This document shows, one piece after another, positions 1 through 6,428 of a DNA stretch of 6,705 nucleotides (positions are counted from its first letter, which is position 1; the number at the start of each line of letters is the position of its first letter). The notes below the pieces were generated by a model. It had not been told where the DNA came from. It was given only the letters and a program-made list of their open reading frames with translations, and made no database searches. The stretch lies in assembly GCA_035702805.1 (NCBI GenBank), contig DASSZN010000209.1, positions 1 through 6,705 on the forward strand, written 5' to 3'. A program made the position numbers and the translations under genes. Source of the stretch: DASSZN01 sp035702805. Lineage in GTDB: Bacteria; Chloroflexota; Chloroflexia; Thermomicrobiales; Thermomicrobiaceae.

Positions 1-489
1 ATGGGCGAGTTCGTCGTGCACCAGCAGGGCAACCTCGAGCACGCGCTCGAAGCCGACGTCCGGACCGGGGTCGAGGTCGAAGATCGCCCAGTCGGGTCGG
101 TCGAGGGCCCGCGCGGTGCTCGGCCACAGGTGGACCTCGACGCCGCCGCGGTCGGCGTACCAGAGCAGCCCGGCGGCGTCGTCGACCAGGGGCACGCAGC
201 GCTCACCGGCGCGCGTCTCCGGCCGGTAGTGCAGGCAACGCAGCCAGTCCGGTGCGCCGGCCGGCCGGTCGCGCAGGTAGAAGCCAGTACCGGCAACGTC
301 GTCCGGGAAGACGCGGAGGGTTAGCGGACGATCCACGAGGTAGGGCGCCATCACCGGCGCGACCTCGCGGTAATAGCCGGCGAGGTCCGCCTTGGTGAGC
401 CCGGCGGCGGGCCAGATCACTCGCCCCGGGTTGGACACGGTGACGTCGCGACCGTCGACGCGCCAGGTGACGACTTCCTCGTCTGGCAC
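1..489 (-). CDS. ligD: LigD-type DNA polymerase/primase domain protein, N-terminal part (runs off left edge)
   Basis: The 163 visible residues match the archaeo-eukaryotic-primase-like polymerase domain of bacterial NHEJ ligase D. An N-terminal 'NPGRVIWPAAGLTKADL' block at residues 20-36 corresponds to the family's 'N..K.lyP..g.tK.dl'. It is followed by 'YLVDRPLTLRVFPD' at 50-63, a 'GFYLRDRPAGAPDWL' loop at 69-83, 'GGVEVHLWPS' at 115-124, and 'FDLDPGP' at 137-143. D138 and D140 would be the paired metal-binding catalytic aspartates; the third lies outside the window. Known family members add or fill in nucleotides at double-strand-break ends together with Ku. The GTG start at 489 has a GAGG element 8 nt upstream, and the conserved block begins soon after it. 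It is third in a leftward operon, 25 bp after the aminotransferase stop. Whether a ligase or phosphoesterase domain follows cannot be seen; a stand-alone polymerase is equally possible. The usually lysine-rich 5'-phosphate loop is arginine-biased here. Confidence 0.9.
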   Translation of the reverse strand, partial: MPDEEVVTWRVDGRDVTVSNPGRVIWPAAGLTKADLAGYYREVAPVMAPYLVDRPLTLRVFPDDVAGTGFYLRDRPAGAPDWLRCLHYRPETRAGERCVPLVDDAAGLLWYADRGGVEVHLWPSTARALDRPDWAIFDLDPGPDVGFERVLEVALLVHDELAH

Positions 490-514
490 GGTTCCCGCCT
501 CGTCCGGCGCGCCG

Positions 515-1705
515 CTAGCCGAGGCGCGCCCGCAACACCTGCCCCAGCCGACGCACGCCCAGTGCCGTCCGCTCCACCGGCAGTGTCGAGAAGCCGAGGC
601 GGAACGACGGTGAGCGGCGGCCGTCGGGGTAGAAGGCATAGCCGGGGACGTACGCGACGCCGTGTCTGACGCAGGCGTCGAGCAGCGTAGCGGTGTCGAT
701 GCCGTCGGGCAGGGTGACCCAGACAAAGAAGCCGCCGGCCGGCTCCGTCCAGCGCACGTCGGCGGGCATCTCGCGCTCCAGCGCGTCGAGCAGCCGGTTG
801 CGCCGCTCGCGGTACACCTCGCGCGCGCGATCGAGGTGCGCGTCCAGCCAGCCGTCGCCCGACGCCAGCGTCACGGCCCGCTGGACCATCCGGTCGCTCT
901 GGATGTCGACCGCCTCCTTGACGTTGCGGAAGATCGGCATGACCGCGGACGGCGCGACGATCCAGCCCATGCGCAGGGCGGGCGCGAGCGTCTTGGAGAA
1001 CGTGCCGAGGTAGATTACCGACGGGTCGAGCGCCCGGAGTGGCCCCTGGTCGCCGCCGTCGTACCACAGCTCGCCGTAGGGGTCGTCCTCCACGATGGGG
1101 ACGCTGTAGCGCGCGGACAGGGCCAGGATGGCGCGGCGGCGATCCGCGCTGAGCGTCACGCCGGCCGGATTCTGAAACGTCGGCACGGAGTAGATCATGC
1201 GCGGGCGCGGCTCGGCGGCGAGCGCCGCCTCGAGCGCGGACGGCAGCATGCCGTGCCCGTCCATGGCGACGGTGACGTACTCGGGCTGATAGGCGTCGAA
1301 GACCTGGAGCGCGCCGAAGTAGGTCGGCGACTCGACGACGACGCGGTCACCGGGGTCGATGAAGGCGCGCGCGACGAAGTCGAGTCCCTGCTGCGAGCCG
1401 TTGGTGACGATGACGTCCTCGAGCCGCGCGGTGACGCCACGACGGGCCATGCGCTCCACGATCATGGCGCGGAGCGGCTCGTACCCCTCCACCTCGCCGT
1501 AGTAGAGCACGCCCGGGTCGATCTCGCTCCAGGCCTGCCGGGTCGCCCAGGCGAGGCGCTCGACCGGCAGGCACTCGACCGGTGGGGTGCCGCCCGCCAT
1601 CGCCACCAGGTCGGGGTGCGCCGACGGATCGACGAACGCGTCCTCGGGGAGCGCCTTGAGATGGGTGGCTCGAGCCGCCAGCGCGCGCTGCCAGTCGATC
1701 GTCAC
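515..1705 (-). CDS. PLP-dependent class I/II aminotransferase (2-aminoadipate/MocR-domain type, no DNA-binding domain)
   Basis: This 396-residue protein is a fold-type I aminotransferase. Visible landmarks are 'YYGEVEGYEPLR' at 68-79, 'TNGSQQGLD' at 101-109, 'ESPTYFG' at 125-131, 'PTFQNPAG' at 175-182 with N179, 'EDDPYGEL' at 206-213 with D207 and Y210, 'TFSKTLAPALRMGW' at 235-248 with K238 as the PLP Schiff-base lysine, and R369 in 'SFRLGFS' as the likely substrate-carboxylate arginine. The sequence resembles LysN/2-aminoadipate aminotransferases and the catalytic half of MocR regulators. It lacks a GntR helix-turn-helix, so it should be an enzyme rather than a regulator. Substrate is uncertain: 2-aminoadipate, aromatic or branched-chain amino acids, or alanine with 2-oxoglutarate. 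The GTG start overlaps the alaX stop by 4 bp (GTGA), which suggests translational coupling; no strong Shine-Dalgarno of its own is visible. Longer reading upstream of 1705 would run through alaX in another frame and is artefactual. Confidence 0.93.
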   Translation of the reverse strand: MTIDWQRALAARATHLKALPEDAFVDPSAHPDLVAMAGGTPPVECLPVERLAWATRQAWSEIDPGVLYYGEVEGYEPLRAMIVERMARRGVTARLEDVIVTNGSQQGLDFVARAFIDPGDRVVVESPTYFGALQVFDAYQPEYVTVAMDGHGMLPSALEAALAAEPRPRMIYSVPTFQNPAGVTLSADRRRAILALSARYSVPIVEDDPYGELWYDGGDQGPLRALDPSVIYLGTFSKTLAPALRMGWIVAPSAVMPIFRNVKEAVDIQSDRMVQRAVTLASGDGWLDAHLDRAREVYRERRNRLLDALEREMPADVRWTEPAGGFFVWVTLPDGIDTATLLDACVRHGVAYVPGYAFYPDGRRSPSFRLGFSTLPVERTALGVRRLGQVLRARLG

Positions 1706-2451
1706 GCCGGGCCGCCCGGAATCGCTGTCTCCCCCGGAGCGTCGACCAGCACCACTTCCAGTCGCTTGTTGATGCGCCCCTTGCTGCGGGTGCCGACCAC
1801 CGCCAGGCCGCCGACCTCGCGCGTGTTGCGCACGTGAGTCCCGCCGTCCGCCTGGAGGTCGAGCCCCGCGATCTCGACGATGCGCACCTCGCTGATGCCC
1901 TCCGGCAGCAGGTTGATCTTGGTGCGGATGAGGTCCGGGATGGCGAACGCCTCGGCGCGGGGCAGGCTGCGCCACGAGACGGGCAACCCGGCGTGGATCC
2001 GGTCGTTCGCCAGCGCCTCGATGCGCGCCACGCGCTCCGGATTGAGATCTTCGAGCTCGAAGTCCATGCGCGCTTTGTCCGGGCCCATGTTGCCGCCGGT
2101 GACCAGGGCGCCGTACTCGCGGAAGACGACGCCGCACAGGACGTGGAGCGCAGTGTGGGTACGCATCAACCGGTAGCGGCGCTCCCAGTCGAGTGCTCCG
2201 TGGACCGCGGTGCCGGGATCGGGGGGTGGATCGCCCTCGAGCATGTGCACGATGGCGCCCGCGTCCTTGCCGACGCGCGTGACGCGCCAGGTGCATGCCC
2301 CGTCGCTGAGCGTCCCCTCGTCGTTGGGCTGGCCGCCGCCGCCCGGGTAGAACGCGGTGCGGTCGAGCAGGACGGCGCCGTCGCGGACCTCGGTGACGAC
2401 TGCGTCGAACTCGCGCGTGTAGCTGTCGCTCAGGTACAGGAGCTCGGTCAT
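1702..2451 (-). CDS. alaX: AlaX-type alanyl-tRNA editing protein
   Basis: This 249-residue protein is a free-standing relative of the AlaRS editing domain. It should hydrolyse Ser- or Gly-tRNA(Ala) in trans, in the cytosol. The N-terminal region carries the glycine-rich 'FYPGGGGQPNDEG' at 34-46. The metal-binding HxxxH motif is H99-T-A-L-H103. 'DLNPERVARIEALAN' lies at 135-149, and 'DGGTHVRNTREVG' at 202-214 holds the third histidine, H206. The canonical C-x-x-x-H cysteine is replaced by D202; this may be a subfamily trait, with aspartate or water completing the zinc site. The length and presence of the glycine motif fit the medium AlaX class rather than the short one. The start at ATG 2451 is preferred over GTG 2478 because AAGGGG lies 7 nt upstream. 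It is first in the leftward operon, with a strong predicted promoter about 40 bp upstream. Confidence 0.93.
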   Translation of the reverse strand: MTELLYLSDSYTREFDAVVTEVRDGAVLLDRTAFYPGGGGQPNDEGTLSDGACTWRVTRVGKDAGAIVHMLEGDPPPDPGTAVHGALDWERRYRLMRTHTALHVLCGVVFREYGALVTGGNMGPDKARMDFELEDLNPERVARIEALANDRIHAGLPVSWRSLPRAEAFAIPDLIRTKINLLPEGISEVRIVEIAGLDLQADGGTHVRNTREVGGLAVVGTRSKGRINKRLEVVLVDAPGETAIPGGPA

Positions 2452-2493
2452 CCAGTTGCCCCTTCGCCGCGTCCGCACCGGGGATTGTGAAAA

Positions 2494-2507
2494 GTCATCT
2501 TAATGAC
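2494..2507. promoter_or_regulatory. Perfect dyad overlapping the alaX -10 box, possible operator
   Basis: GTCAT-CTTA-ATGAC is a perfect inverted repeat with 5-bp arms and a 4-bp centre. It spans the predicted -10 box of alaX (2497-2502) completely. This is the AT-richest patch of the leader. A repressor bound here would block the promoter. The symmetry could be chance in a 14-bp site, and no regulator is encoded in the window. Confidence 0.35.
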
Positions 2508-2526
2508 CGCCAGCCGCGCCTGTCAA
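2497..2526 (-). promoter_or_regulatory. Predicted sigma-70-type promoter for alaX-aminotransferase-ligD
   Basis: On the minus strand a perfect TTGACA -35 box (2526-2521) is followed by an 18-bp spacer and TAAGAT (2502-2497), which matches four of six bases of TATAAT including the key first two and last two. Transcription would start near 2490, giving a leader of roughly 40 nt before ATG 2451 with its AAGGGG ribosome site. This is the clearest promoter in the window. It is a pattern match only. Confidence 0.6.
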
Positions 2527-2588
2527 GGCGAACGCGTCGGAGGGTGCGACCCACGACGGGCACCTCGCTTGCGGAACCGAAACTCGGA

Positions 2589-2614
2589 CGGACGCGCGTC
2601 CGGCCTCACGAGGC
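2589..2614. repeat. Two adjoining inverted repeats in the divergent leader
   Basis: A perfect 14-bp palindrome, CGGACGCGCGTCCG (2589-2602), is directly followed by GCCTC-AC-GAGGC (2603-2614), a 5-2-5 inverted repeat. The pair ends just before GGAAAGG (2615-2621), the ribosome site of the small ORF at 2627. Possible roles are an operator, or an RNA structure beside the ribosome site. CGGAC also occurs as a direct repeat at the left edge. Confidence 0.4.
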
Positions 2615-2626
2615 GGAAAGGTGACG

Positions 2627-2860
2627 ATGCTCGACGAAGAGACAATGGCAGACCTGGCGCGGAGTGCGGCGCCGGGCCGGGATCGTGGCGCTGGAAGAGT
2701 TGTAGCTGCAGGGGCACTCCTGGACCTGGCGCGCGAGTACACCATCGAGGGCCAGCGAGTTGTGGTCCGATCGCGCGTGGTCGTGTTCCCCGCCACGGTC
2801 GACGTAGGTCCCTCGAACCTCGAAGTGCAGGACGATCGGCTTGTCAACGTGACGTCCTAG
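2627..2860 (+). CDS. Possible small hypothetical protein (77 aa)
   Basis: A 77-residue reading frame starts at ATG 2627 with GGAAAGG 5 nt upstream and ends 72 bp before the RNase J start, on the same strand. I do not recognise it. The N-terminal third is acidic and helical-looking ('MLDEETMADLARSAA'). A basic Gly/Arg stretch follows at about 17-25. The C-terminal half alternates hydrophobic and polar residues ('QRVVVRSRVVVFPATVDVG'), as in a small beta-rich domain. Third-position G/C use is weak in the first half and stronger in the second, so coding status is uncertain. No signal peptide or membrane helix is visible. If real, it may be co-transcribed with RNase J. GTG 2621 overlaps the ribosome site and is less likely as a start. 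Confidence 0.45.
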   Translation: MLDEETMADLARSAAPGRDRGAGRVVAAGALLDLAREYTIEGQRVVVRSRVVVFPATVDVGPSNLEVQDDRLVNVTS

Positions 2861-2882
2861 CCGTCGCGTGAGATGATCTCTA

Positions 2883-2903
2883 GGGCGCGCCCGTGTCGCG
2901 CCC
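2883..2903 (+). other. GC-rich hairpin in the RNase J leader
   Basis: GGGCGCG (2883-2889), a 7-nt loop, and CGCGCCC (2897-2903) form a perfect 7-bp stem between the small ORF stop and the RNase J ribosome site. No T-run follows on the plus strand, so it is a poor intrinsic terminator. It may instead be a leader structure that controls stability or translation of the RNase J message. A small dyad, GAGAT-G-ATCTC, lies just before it at 2870-2880. Confidence 0.45.
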
Positions 2904-2932
2904 GGTGGCGACAGGCAGGAGCAAGGCTGGCA

Positions 2933-4597
2933 ATGGCGCGTCCGCGCATCCGGGTCATCCCGCTCGGCGGTATCGGCGAAGTCGGGAAGAACTCCACCCT
3001 CTACGAGTACCGCGGTGACATGGTCCTGGTCGACCTGGGAACGAAGTTCCCGGAAGAGGAGATGCGGGGGGTCGACCTGATCGTGCCCGACATCTCGTAT
3101 GTGGTCAAAAACATCGACCGCCTGCGCGCCATTCTGCTGACGCACGCGCACGAGGACCACATTGGCGGGCTGCCGTACCTGCTGCCGCTGCTGAAGAGCC
3201 GGGCGCCGATCCCGATCTACGGGTCCGCGCTGGCGATCGCCTACGTGCAGGCCAAGCTCGACGAGGCCGGCATCACCAACCTGGCGGACTTCCAGGTCAT
3301 CGGCCCGCACCAGCAGTACCGTCTCGGCAAGCACTTCTCAGCCGAGTTCGTCCCCGTCACGCACAGCATTCCGGGCGCCTTCGCGATCGGACTCAAGACA
3401 CCACTCGGCTGGATCCTGCACACCGGCGACTACAAGTTCGACCCGACCCCGCCGCTCGGCCCGCCGACCGACGAGACCCGCCTGCGCGAGATCGGCGCCG
3501 AGGGCGCGCTGCTGCTCCTCACGGACGCGGTGCGGGTCGAGCGACCCGGCCACACGCCGTCGGAGGCCGTCGTCAGCGAGACGCTCTACCGCACGATCGG
3601 GGCGGCTACTGGCCGGGTCGTCCTGACGACCTTCGCCTCGAACATCACCCGCATCGACCAGGCGATCCGCGCGGGCTACCGCCACGGGCGCAAGGTGGCC
3701 ATCTCCGGACGCAGCATGGAGCAGAGCACCCGGATCGCGACGGACCTCGGCTACCTGACGCCGCCGGACGACGTGATCATCCCGGTGGACGTGGCCACCA
3801 AGCTCCCACGCGACCAGGTCCTGTTCCTGACGACCGGCAGCCAGGGTGAGGCCAGCGCGGCGCTCGCGCGCATCGCGAGCGGCGAGCACCCGGCGATCCG
3901 CCTGCAGCGGGGCGACACCGTCATCTTCTCGGCGACGCCGGTGCCGGGCAACGAGGAGACAGTCTCCCAGACGATCGACCAGCTCTTCCGACGGGGCGTG
4001 AACGTGGTCTACTCGGCGATCGAGCCGACGATCCACGTCTCCGGGCACGCCAGCCGGGAGGAGCTAAAGTTCATGCTCCGCCTGATCCGGCCGCGCTTCG
4101 TCGTGCCGATCCACGGCGAGTACCGGCACCTGTACCTCTACCGCGACCTGGCGCTGGAAACCGGTTACACCGACGCGCAGGTGCTGATCCCGGACCTGGG
4201 CTGTGAGTTCAGCTTCGGCCGGGACACCGCGCGCCGCGAGGGCACGGTCGAGAGCGGCGCCGTCCTGGTCGACATCCTGGGCAACCGCAACGTGATCCTG
4301 CGCCAGCGCGATGAGATCGCGAAGGCCGGCGTCATCATCGCCACGATGATCGTCGACCGGGAGAGCGGGAACCTGATCGCCGGGCCGGACGTGTCGGCCC
4401 AGGGACTCGACGGCCAGATCGAGTCGTGGGTGCTCGAGCGCGCCGAGGACGAACTCAAGAAGTTCCTGGAGAAGCGGCAGAAGGGCGGCTTCAGCTACGG
4501 CTACCTGGTGAGCCGGACGAAGAACGTGCTCAGCCGCCAGATCTACCGGCACGCCAAGATGCGCCCGATGATCATGCCCGTCATCAGCGAGCTCTGA
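2933..4597 (+). CDS. rnj: Ribonuclease J (metallo-beta-lactamase/beta-CASP family)
   Basis: This 554-residue protein has the full RNase J layout and the usual family length. The N-terminal beta-lactamase domain begins 'VIPLGGIGEVGKNS' (8-21) and carries 'THAHEDHIGG' (70-79), with H71, H73, D75 and H76 as metal ligands. H144 ('VTHSIPG') and D166 ('HTGDYKFD') complete the site. The beta-CASP part has 'GRSME' (259-263), 'TGSQGE' (301-306), 'HVSGHAS' (368-374) and 'PIHGEYRHL' (392-400) with H394. A C-terminal domain runs from about 445 to 554. Family members are cytosolic 5'-3' exo- and endoribonucleases that mature rRNA and degrade mRNA. ATG 2933 is chosen because AGGAG lies 11 nt upstream and the conserved block starts at once; an in-frame ATG at 2873 would add 20 arginine-rich residues encoded by the leader hairpin. 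Two family-conserved spots look changed: the usual DSTN is D198-A-V-R201, and TFASNxHR reads 'TFASNITR' (T239). Confidence 0.97.
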   Translation: MARPRIRVIPLGGIGEVGKNSTLYEYRGDMVLVDLGTKFPEEEMRGVDLIVPDISYVVKNIDRLRAILLTHAHEDHIGGLPYLLPLLKSRAPIPIYGSALAIAYVQAKLDEAGITNLADFQVIGPHQQYRLGKHFSAEFVPVTHSIPGAFAIGLKTPLGWILHTGDYKFDPTPPLGPPTDETRLREIGAEGALLLLTDAVRVERPGHTPSEAVVSETLYRTIGAATGRVVLTTFASNITRIDQAIRAGYRHGRKVAISGRSMEQSTRIATDLGYLTPPDDVIIPVDVATKLPRDQVLFLTTGSQGEASAALARIASGEHPAIRLQRGDTVIFSATPVPGNEETVSQTIDQLFRRGVNVVYSAIEPTIHVSGHASREELKFMLRLIRPRFVVPIHGEYRHLYLYRDLALETGYTDAQVLIPDLGCEFSFGRDTARREGTVESGAVLVDILGNRNVILRQRDEIAKAGVIIATMIVDRESGNLIAGPDVSAQGLDGQIESWVLERAEDELKKFLEKRQKGGFSYGYLVSRTKNVLSRQIYRHAKMRPMIMPVISEL

Positions 4598-4611
4598 CGG
4601 CGCCGCGAGGG

Positions 4612-4962
4612 CTACTTCACGCTGGTCACGGCGATGGTGACGGCCACCAGCGCGAAGACGCCGACGACCAGCGACGTGATCCCGATGGCCGGACCGCGAC
4701 CGAACCGGCGGCGCAGCGGCGCCATCAGCCCGAGCGACAGGACCGCGAGACCGCCGAACAGCACGTGGGTCCACGGGACGGCGTGTGGGTGCTGCACGAA
4801 GAGGACGATGCCGATGATGACCTGGATGCCGAGCAATGTGTGCGCAATGCCGGTCAACCAGGACGGCAACCCGTCACGGCGCGCCAGGATCCAGGAGGCG
4901 ATCGCGATCCCAAGGTAGACGATGACGATCGCCTCGCCGAGGCCGCGGTGCAGTCCGAGCAT
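4612..4962 (-). CDS. Small four-helix integral membrane protein, unknown function
   Basis: The 116-residue product is mostly hydrophobic, with four likely membrane helices at about 11-27, 34-56, 64-83 and 91-113. Charged turns at R28-R29-D30 and R84-R85-R86 suggest alternating topology. H41 near the start of helix 2, the 'GIQVIIG' that follows, H58 and H60 in the loop, and H66 heading helix 3 recall half of a heme A synthase (COX15/CtaA) or cytochrome-b561-like bundle; this is only a resemblance. ATG 4962 has a strong GGAGGAG element 5 nt upstream. The gene converges on RNase J with 14 bp between stop codons and no room for a normal terminator. It lies 92 bp downstream of the hydrolase gene on the same strand and may share its transcript. 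Confidence 0.8.
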   Translation of the reverse strand: MLGLHRGLGEAIVIVYLGIAIASWILARRDGLPSWLTGIAHTLLGIQVIIGIVLFVQHPHAVPWTHVLFGGLAVLSLGLMAPLRRRFGRGPAIGITSLVVGVFALVAVTIAVTSVK

Positions 4963-5054
4963 CCCTACTCCTCCACGTCGACGTCCCCCATAACACCGGA
5001 CCGGGGGCCGGCGCCCATTGAATCACAGGTGTCGTGGTGGCGGCGGCCGGGAGG

Positions 5055-5753
5055 TCAGGCGCGCAGTGCGTGGCCGAGCAGCCGGGTGCCCAGGCGACGG
5101 CGCGTGGCGTGCCGGCTGGAGATGGCCAGCAGGCCGAGGAGGGGGACGACCAGGCGGTAGGGCACCGTGACGATCCGGCGGGGGTGGACGATCGGTGCAC
5201 CGCCGGTGCCGAGGTCGCGCAGCAGGTGTGACCCGAGTCCCAACAGCGCGGCCAGCCCGAGGTGCTGCTCGGGACGCCAGGCCTCGGCGAGCACCGCGCA
5301 GAGAAGCGGCGTCAGCAGCGAGTGGGATGGCGGGCGGTGCTCCATGGTCATCGTCCGGGCGAGATGAAGCGAGCGGGCCGCCGGAATGTGGTCCAGGTCG
5401 AGCAGCAGCGCGCTGGACAGGACAACGCGCAGGAACGCGGCCGGCTCGCGGACGTAGGGGAGCGCGGGCAGGGCGACGGCCAGGGCGGTGCCGCCATGGC
5501 AGAGCCCGTCCATCAGGCCGCGACGCGGTGTGCCGTCGTCCGCGCCCTCCCAGCGACGGTGCCAGGCGCCGGTCGCCAGCGCCGCGGCGGTCGCCGCCAG
5601 GATGGAGACGGGCTGTAGCCACCGGGGGCGTTGCGTCGACGGCGGCTGCGGTCCGGGCGCCGGGCGGCGACTTGGCCTGGTTTGCGCCACAGGCACCGTC
5701 TCAGGTGGGCGCGACCGCGCCGGGGAGGTCGATCCGCGATGTCGTCGAACCAT
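5055..5753 (-). CDS. YdjM-like (DUF457) membrane-bound putative metal-dependent hydrolase
   Basis: The 232-residue product has the signature of the YdjM/DUF457 family. This comprises 'LLDLDHIP' (117-124), 'EHRPPSHS' (138-145) and 'GSHLLRDLGTGG' (174-185), whose Asp and His residues (D119, D121, H122, H139, H144, H176, D180) would form a metal site. H86 in 'DGLCHGG' is probably also conserved. Several hydrophobic segments (about 46-62, 89-101, 105-118, 146-156, 165-178, 201-213) indicate an inner-membrane protein. Family members are called hydrolases by motif; the substrate is not known, and E. coli YdjM is SOS-induced. The first 44 residues are Pro/Arg-rich and unlike the family, so the start is uncertain. 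ATG 5753 has GGGAG 8 nt upstream but overlaps the queC start by 15 bp. GTG codons at 5696 and 5690 are shorter alternatives without a visible ribosome site. Confidence 0.82.
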   Translation of the reverse strand: MVRRHRGSTSPARSRPPETVPVAQTRPSRRPAPGPQPPSTQRPRWLQPVSILAATAAALATGAWHRRWEGADDGTPRRGLMDGLCHGGTALAVALPALPYVREPAAFLRVVLSSALLLDLDHIPAARSLHLARTMTMEHRPPSHSLLTPLLCAVLAEAWRPEQHLGLAALLGLGSHLLRDLGTGGAPIVHPRRIVTVPYRLVVPLLGLLAISSRHATRRRLGTRLLGHALRA

Positions 5754-6428
5754 GAGCCGGGCTCCCGTCGCGCGGTGGTCCTGCTATCCGGCGGGCTGGA
5801 CAGCACCACCGTCGCCCACCTGGTGCATGTCACCGGCCAGGAGATCTACGCGCTGTCATTCGACTACGGCCAGCGCCACCGGCGCGAGTTGGACGCCGCG
5901 GTCGCGGTAGCCCGATCCGTGTCCGCGGTGGAGCACCGCATCGTGCGGGTCGACCTGGGGTCGCTCGGTGGCTCCAGCCTGACCGGTCAGGGGCCCATTC
6001 CGCGCGAATCCGCGCCGGGCACCATCCCCACGACGTGGGTGCCCGCCCGGAACCTGATCTTCCTGGCTATCGCCTCGGGCTACGCCGAGACCGTCGGCGC
6101 CGACGCGATCTTCCTCGGCGTGAGCGAGGTCGACTACTCCGGCTACCCGGACTGCCGCGGTGAGTTCCTGGATGCGTACCAGCGCGCGGCCGATCTCGCC
6201 AGCAAGCAGTACGTCGAGACGGGCCGCCGCATCCCGGTCATCGCGCCGCTGCTGCACCTGCCCAAGACCGGCACCGTCCGCCTCGGACTGGCACTGGGCG
6301 TCGACTACGGGCTCACCTGGTCATGTTACCAGGGCGGCGTCGCGCCATGCGGTGTCTGCGACTCCTGCCGCCTGCGCGCGGCCGCCTTCGAGGAAGCCGG
6401 CGTCGCAGATCCGCTCCTCGTGCCCTGA
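5739..6428 (+). CDS. queC: 7-cyano-7-deazaguanine synthase QueC
   Basis: This 229-residue enzyme converts 7-carboxy-7-deazaguanine, ATP and ammonia to preQ0 in queuosine (tRNA) or deazapurine biosynthesis. The PP-loop 'LLSGGLDSTT' spans 15-24. 'SFDYGQRH' at 40-47, 'TWVPARN' at 99-105, and 'GVSEVDYSGYPDCR' at 127-140 are family motifs. 'LTWSCYQGGVAPCGVCDSC' at 192-210 supplies the zinc-binding cysteines C196, C204, C207 and C210. Length is normal. ATG 5739 is chosen because GGGGAGG (5722-5728) lies 10 nt upstream and the PP-loop follows at the usual distance. An in-frame upstream ATG at 5631 would add 36 arginine-rich residues antisense to the hydrolase gene. queD, queE and queF are not in the window. 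No clear promoter is visible; any promoter must lie inside the divergent hydrolase gene. Confidence 0.97.
   Translation: MSSNHEPGSRRAVVLLSGGLDSTTVAHLVHVTGQEIYALSFDYGQRHRRELDAAVAVARSVSAVEHRIVRVDLGSLGGSSLTGQGPIPRESAPGTIPTTWVPARNLIFLAIASGYAETVGADAIFLGVSEVDYSGYPDCRGEFLDAYQRAADLASKQYVETGRRIPVIAPLLHLPKTGTVRLGLALGVDYGLTWSCYQGGVAPCGVCDSCRLRAAAFEEAGVADPLLVP

Noticed and set aside
662..1837. A 391-codon plus-strand frame
   Set aside because: It is antisense to the aminotransferase, with no recognisable motif and the Arg/Asp/Val-rich composition of a shadow frame.
515..2296. A 593-codon minus-strand frame extending the aminotransferase upstream
   Set aside because: The part above 1705 is arginine/histidine-rich and lies out of frame over the well-conserved alaX gene. 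It is a GC-driven open frame.
1834..2490. A 218-codon plus-strand frame
   Set aside because: It is antisense to alaX and has no family signature.
2883..2903. Intrinsic terminator after the small ORF
   Set aside because: The stem is good but no T-run follows, and the RNase J ribosome site lies only 14 nt downstream.
2606..3334. A 242-codon minus-strand frame over the RNase J start and leader
   Set aside because: It is antisense to the conserved RNase J catalytic motifs, and its composition is that of a complement frame.
4064..4774. A 236-codon minus-strand frame across the RNase J end
   Set aside because: It is antisense to RNase J and out of frame over the four-helix membrane protein gene, which has a strong ribosome site.
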